Assembly: GCA_002433055.1 (NCBI GenBank)
Contig: DJHJ01000039.1
Coordinates: 498-64,497, forward strand
Origin: Acidobacteriia bacterium UBA6623
GTDB lineage: Bacteria; Acidobacteriota; Terriglobia; Bryobacterales; UBA6623
DNA length: 64,000 nucleotides
Direction: 5' to 3'
Part shown: piece after piece, positions 62,300 to 64,000 of the stretch
Position numbering within the stretch: position 1 is the stretch's first letter
Layout: every line of letters starts with the position of its first letter
Notes under the pieces: generated by a model
Seen by the model: only the letters and a program-made list of their open reading frames with translations
Database searches by the model: none
What the model was told of the DNA's origin: nothing
Position numbers and translations under genes: made by a program

Positions 62300-64000
62300 A
62301 AGCATTTTTTCGCATTGCCGGCGAATTAATTCTGCTACTAACTCTGGCACCTTTACTCACACTTTTGACCGTGGCTGCAATTGCCATCAACGATCTGTTG
62401 GGTCTCTTGCTGGTATGGCGACAGGATGCTTCTAAGTCATCACTTGATGAGGGAATAATCTCTGGCCCCGTGAGTGTGGTCATCCCTACATGGAATGGTT
62501 ATGACCACCTGGTGCGTAACTTGCCATCAGTCTTAGAAGCCCTCAGTGAAGATTCGAACCACGAAATCATCGTTGTAGATAACGCTTCGACTGACGGAAC
62601 ACACGAGATGCTGAATCGACTGTTTCCTGAAGTGCACGTCCTGAGGCTAGAAAGTAATCTAGGATTTGGAGGTGGTTCAAACGCTGGCTTTCGTGCGGCA
62701 CAACACAATATTGTTGTCCTTCTGAACAATGATATGTCTGTTAAGAAGGATTTTCTTGCACCATTACTCGACGGTTTCCGTGATCCACGTGTCTTCGCTG
62801 TCTCTTCACAGATCTTTTTCTCCGATCCGTCTAAACGTCGAGAAGAAACGGGGCTCACACAAGGACGGTGGTGTAATGGACGTCTTTCAGTCGGCCACGT
62901 TGCTGATGATGAAATCTGTGACTTGTTTCCCACCTTCTATGCAGGAGGAGGTTCTTCTGCCTATGACCGCCAGAAGTTTCTTACGCTTGGTGGATTTGAC
63001 CCTCTTTGGGAGCCCTTCTACCTCGAAGACACCGACATAAGTTACAACGCTTGGAAGCATGGCTGGATGGTCCTTTATCAGCCTCGTAGCATCGTCTACC
63101 ATGACCATCGAGGAACAATCGGTAGGGATTTTTCGTCAGAACTTATTCGCCGCACTCTTGAAAAGAACCATCTACTTTTCGCCTGGAAAAACCTTCACGA
63201 CTGGCAGTTACTTAGTGAACACTTTGGTTGGCTTTATGCTGGGTTGTGGATCAGACTCCTCGGTGGTAGTGAAACAGCCCGTCCAAATTTCAGCATCTTG
63301 TGGTGCGCTTTCTGTCAGCTTATGCCGGCTCTCACCTCACGTAACCACTGTCGCCAACTTGCAGTTGTAGACGACATTGAGGCTTTTCGTCGACCGTTGG
63401 CAGGCTATTTCCGAGATCGCTTTCAAAACCCTAACCCCAACCGCGACAAACTGAACGTTCTATTTGTCTCCCCCTACCCGATCGAGCCACCTCTTCATGG
63501 TGGAGCTCTTTTCATGAATCAGACGGTCCGTCACCTTGCTCTGCTGGCAAGGGTCCACCTGCTCGCCATGTTGGACGAAGAAAGCAACCTTGCCGGGCAC
63601 CGTAAACTTGATGAGCTCTGCACCAGTACAGAGTTTGTGATCCGCTCGAAGGGTCACCCCAAAGGTCTCGGTGGACTTGTACCGCATGCCATCCGTGAGT
63701 TCGCAAACGACGACTTCGATTGGCGATTACACCGTGCTATCTACATCCACGAAATTGATATCCTCCAGCTTGAGTACACACAGTTAGCTAGTTACGGCAA
63801 GTTTTTTGAGTGTATTGCCACATTTTTATTCGAGCATGACATTTACTTTCAATCTGTTTCGAGTGGCCTTCGCACTACTTCAAATCCAGTCCGAAAATTA
63901 CTTAGTGGTTACGAATATCTACGTGCACTTCGTTTTGAATTAAAGGCTTTACAGCACTTCGATGGTGTACAAACTTGCACCATGGAAAATCGACGCTATT
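62287..64000 (+). CDS. GT2-GT4 fusion glycosyltransferase, 3' end outside window
   Basis: The ATG at 62287 opens a frame that runs to the window edge without a stop (571 codons seen). An N-terminal hydrophobic segment (about residues 14-45) precedes a GT2 domain: SVVIPTWNGYDHLVRNLPS, IIVVDNASTDGT, NLGFGGGSNAGFRAA, VVLLNNDM, then YAGGGSSAYDR and PLWEPFYLEDTDISYNAWKHGW with the acceptor-site EDTD. After about residue 390 a second domain begins with LNVLFVSPYPIEPPLHGGALFMNQTVRHLALLARVHLLA, the opening of a GT4 (GT-B) transferase. Such multidomain enzymes assemble O-antigen or other surface glycans. The overlap with the exporter ATPase ties it to the same locus. Confidence 0.85.
   Translation, partial: MQRIKAFFRIAGELILLLTLAPLLTLLTVAAIAINDLLGLLLVWRQDASKSSLDEGIISGPVSVVIPTWNGYDHLVRNLPSVLEALSEDSNHEIIVVDNASTDGTHEMLNRLFPEVHVLRLESNLGFGGGSNAGFRAAQHNIVVLLNNDMSVKKDFLAPLLDGFRDPRVFAVSSQIFFSDPSKRREETGLTQGRWCNGRLSVGHVADDEICDLFPTFYAGGGSSAYDRQKFLTLGGFDPLWEPFYLEDTDISYNAWKHGWMVLYQPRSIVYHDHRGTIGRDFSSELIRRTLEKNHLLFAWKNLHDWQLLSEHFGWLYAGLWIRLLGGSETARPNFSILWCAFCQLMPALTSRNHCRQLAVVDDIEAFRRPLAGYFRDRFQNPNPNRDKLNVLFVSPYPIEPPLHGGALFMNQTVRHLALLARVHLLAMLDEESNLAGHRKLDELCTSTEFVIRSKGHPKGLGGLVPHAIREFANDDFDWRLHRAIYIHEIDILQLEYTQLASYGKFFECIATFLFEHDIYFQSVSSGLRTTSNPVRKLLSGYEYLRALRFELKALQHFDGVQTCTMENRRY

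Overview
The window looks like a chromosomal segment from a Gram-negative, probably marine bacterium, most likely an Acidobacteriota member or a close relative. The partial 16S rRNA at the left edge has an Acidobacteriota-like start (GAATCAACGCTGGCGGCGCGCC, then CTAACACATGCAAGTCGAGCGAG). Several families typical of Acidobacteriota, Planctomycetota and Verrucomicrobiota occur: DUF1501, PSD1/DUF1549/DUF1553 and DUF1080. A complete Na+-translocating NADH:quinone reductase operon points to a sodium-rich habitat, and Wzm/Wzt export genes point to an LPS-bearing outer membrane. This assignment is inference, since only about 337 bases of 16S are present and nothing was searched.

Layout. 1-926: 5' end of an rRNA operon (minus strand) with its leader and a boxA-like element. 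927-15000: envelope and secreted proteins (a lipoprotein, gamma-glutamyltranspeptidase, two MacB/FtsX-type permeases with no ATPase, a YVTN propeller lipoprotein, a lectin-like protein, a sialidase, a DUF1501/PSD1 pair). 15155-18362: tRNA-Asn, an SDR oxidoreductase and a lytic transglycosylase. 18452-25864: nqrABCDEF-apbE-nqrM on the minus strand, i.e. all six subunits, the flavin transferase and the iron-site maturation factor. 26224-33656: small proteins, a GH38-like mannosidase between two DUF1080 proteins, a MaoC hydratase and a GlcG/HbpS protein. 33805-45907: lipB-lpdA, tsaE, a PQQ-type propeller, a HEAT-cyclophilin fusion, two small zinc-ribbon proteins, an ornithine-cyclodeaminase-like enzyme, an HtrA protease, coaE and a formylglycine-generating-enzyme homologue. 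46058-52960: a KdgD-like aldolase and a histidine operon (hisI-D-C-HAD-B-H-F). 53112-57881: metF, an ArnT-type glycosyltransferase, a DUF547 protein and a GH88 hydrolase. 57944-64000: lepA, then a Wzm/Wzt polysaccharide exporter and a GT2-GT4 fusion that runs off the right edge.

Most notable is a regulatory leader in front of hisI. A 17-codon ORF with three His codons is followed by an antiterminator strand and a strong intrinsic terminator, in the right geometry for ribosome-mediated attenuation. Second, at least four genes (the ORF at 3959, coaE, the FGE homologue and lepA) have a -10-like hexamer exactly 6 bases before the start codon, which suggests leaderless mRNAs. Third, a HAD phosphatase fused by a 4-base overlap into the his operon probably supplies the missing histidinol-phosphate phosphatase step. 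I found no CRISPR array, insertion sequence, integrase or phage module.
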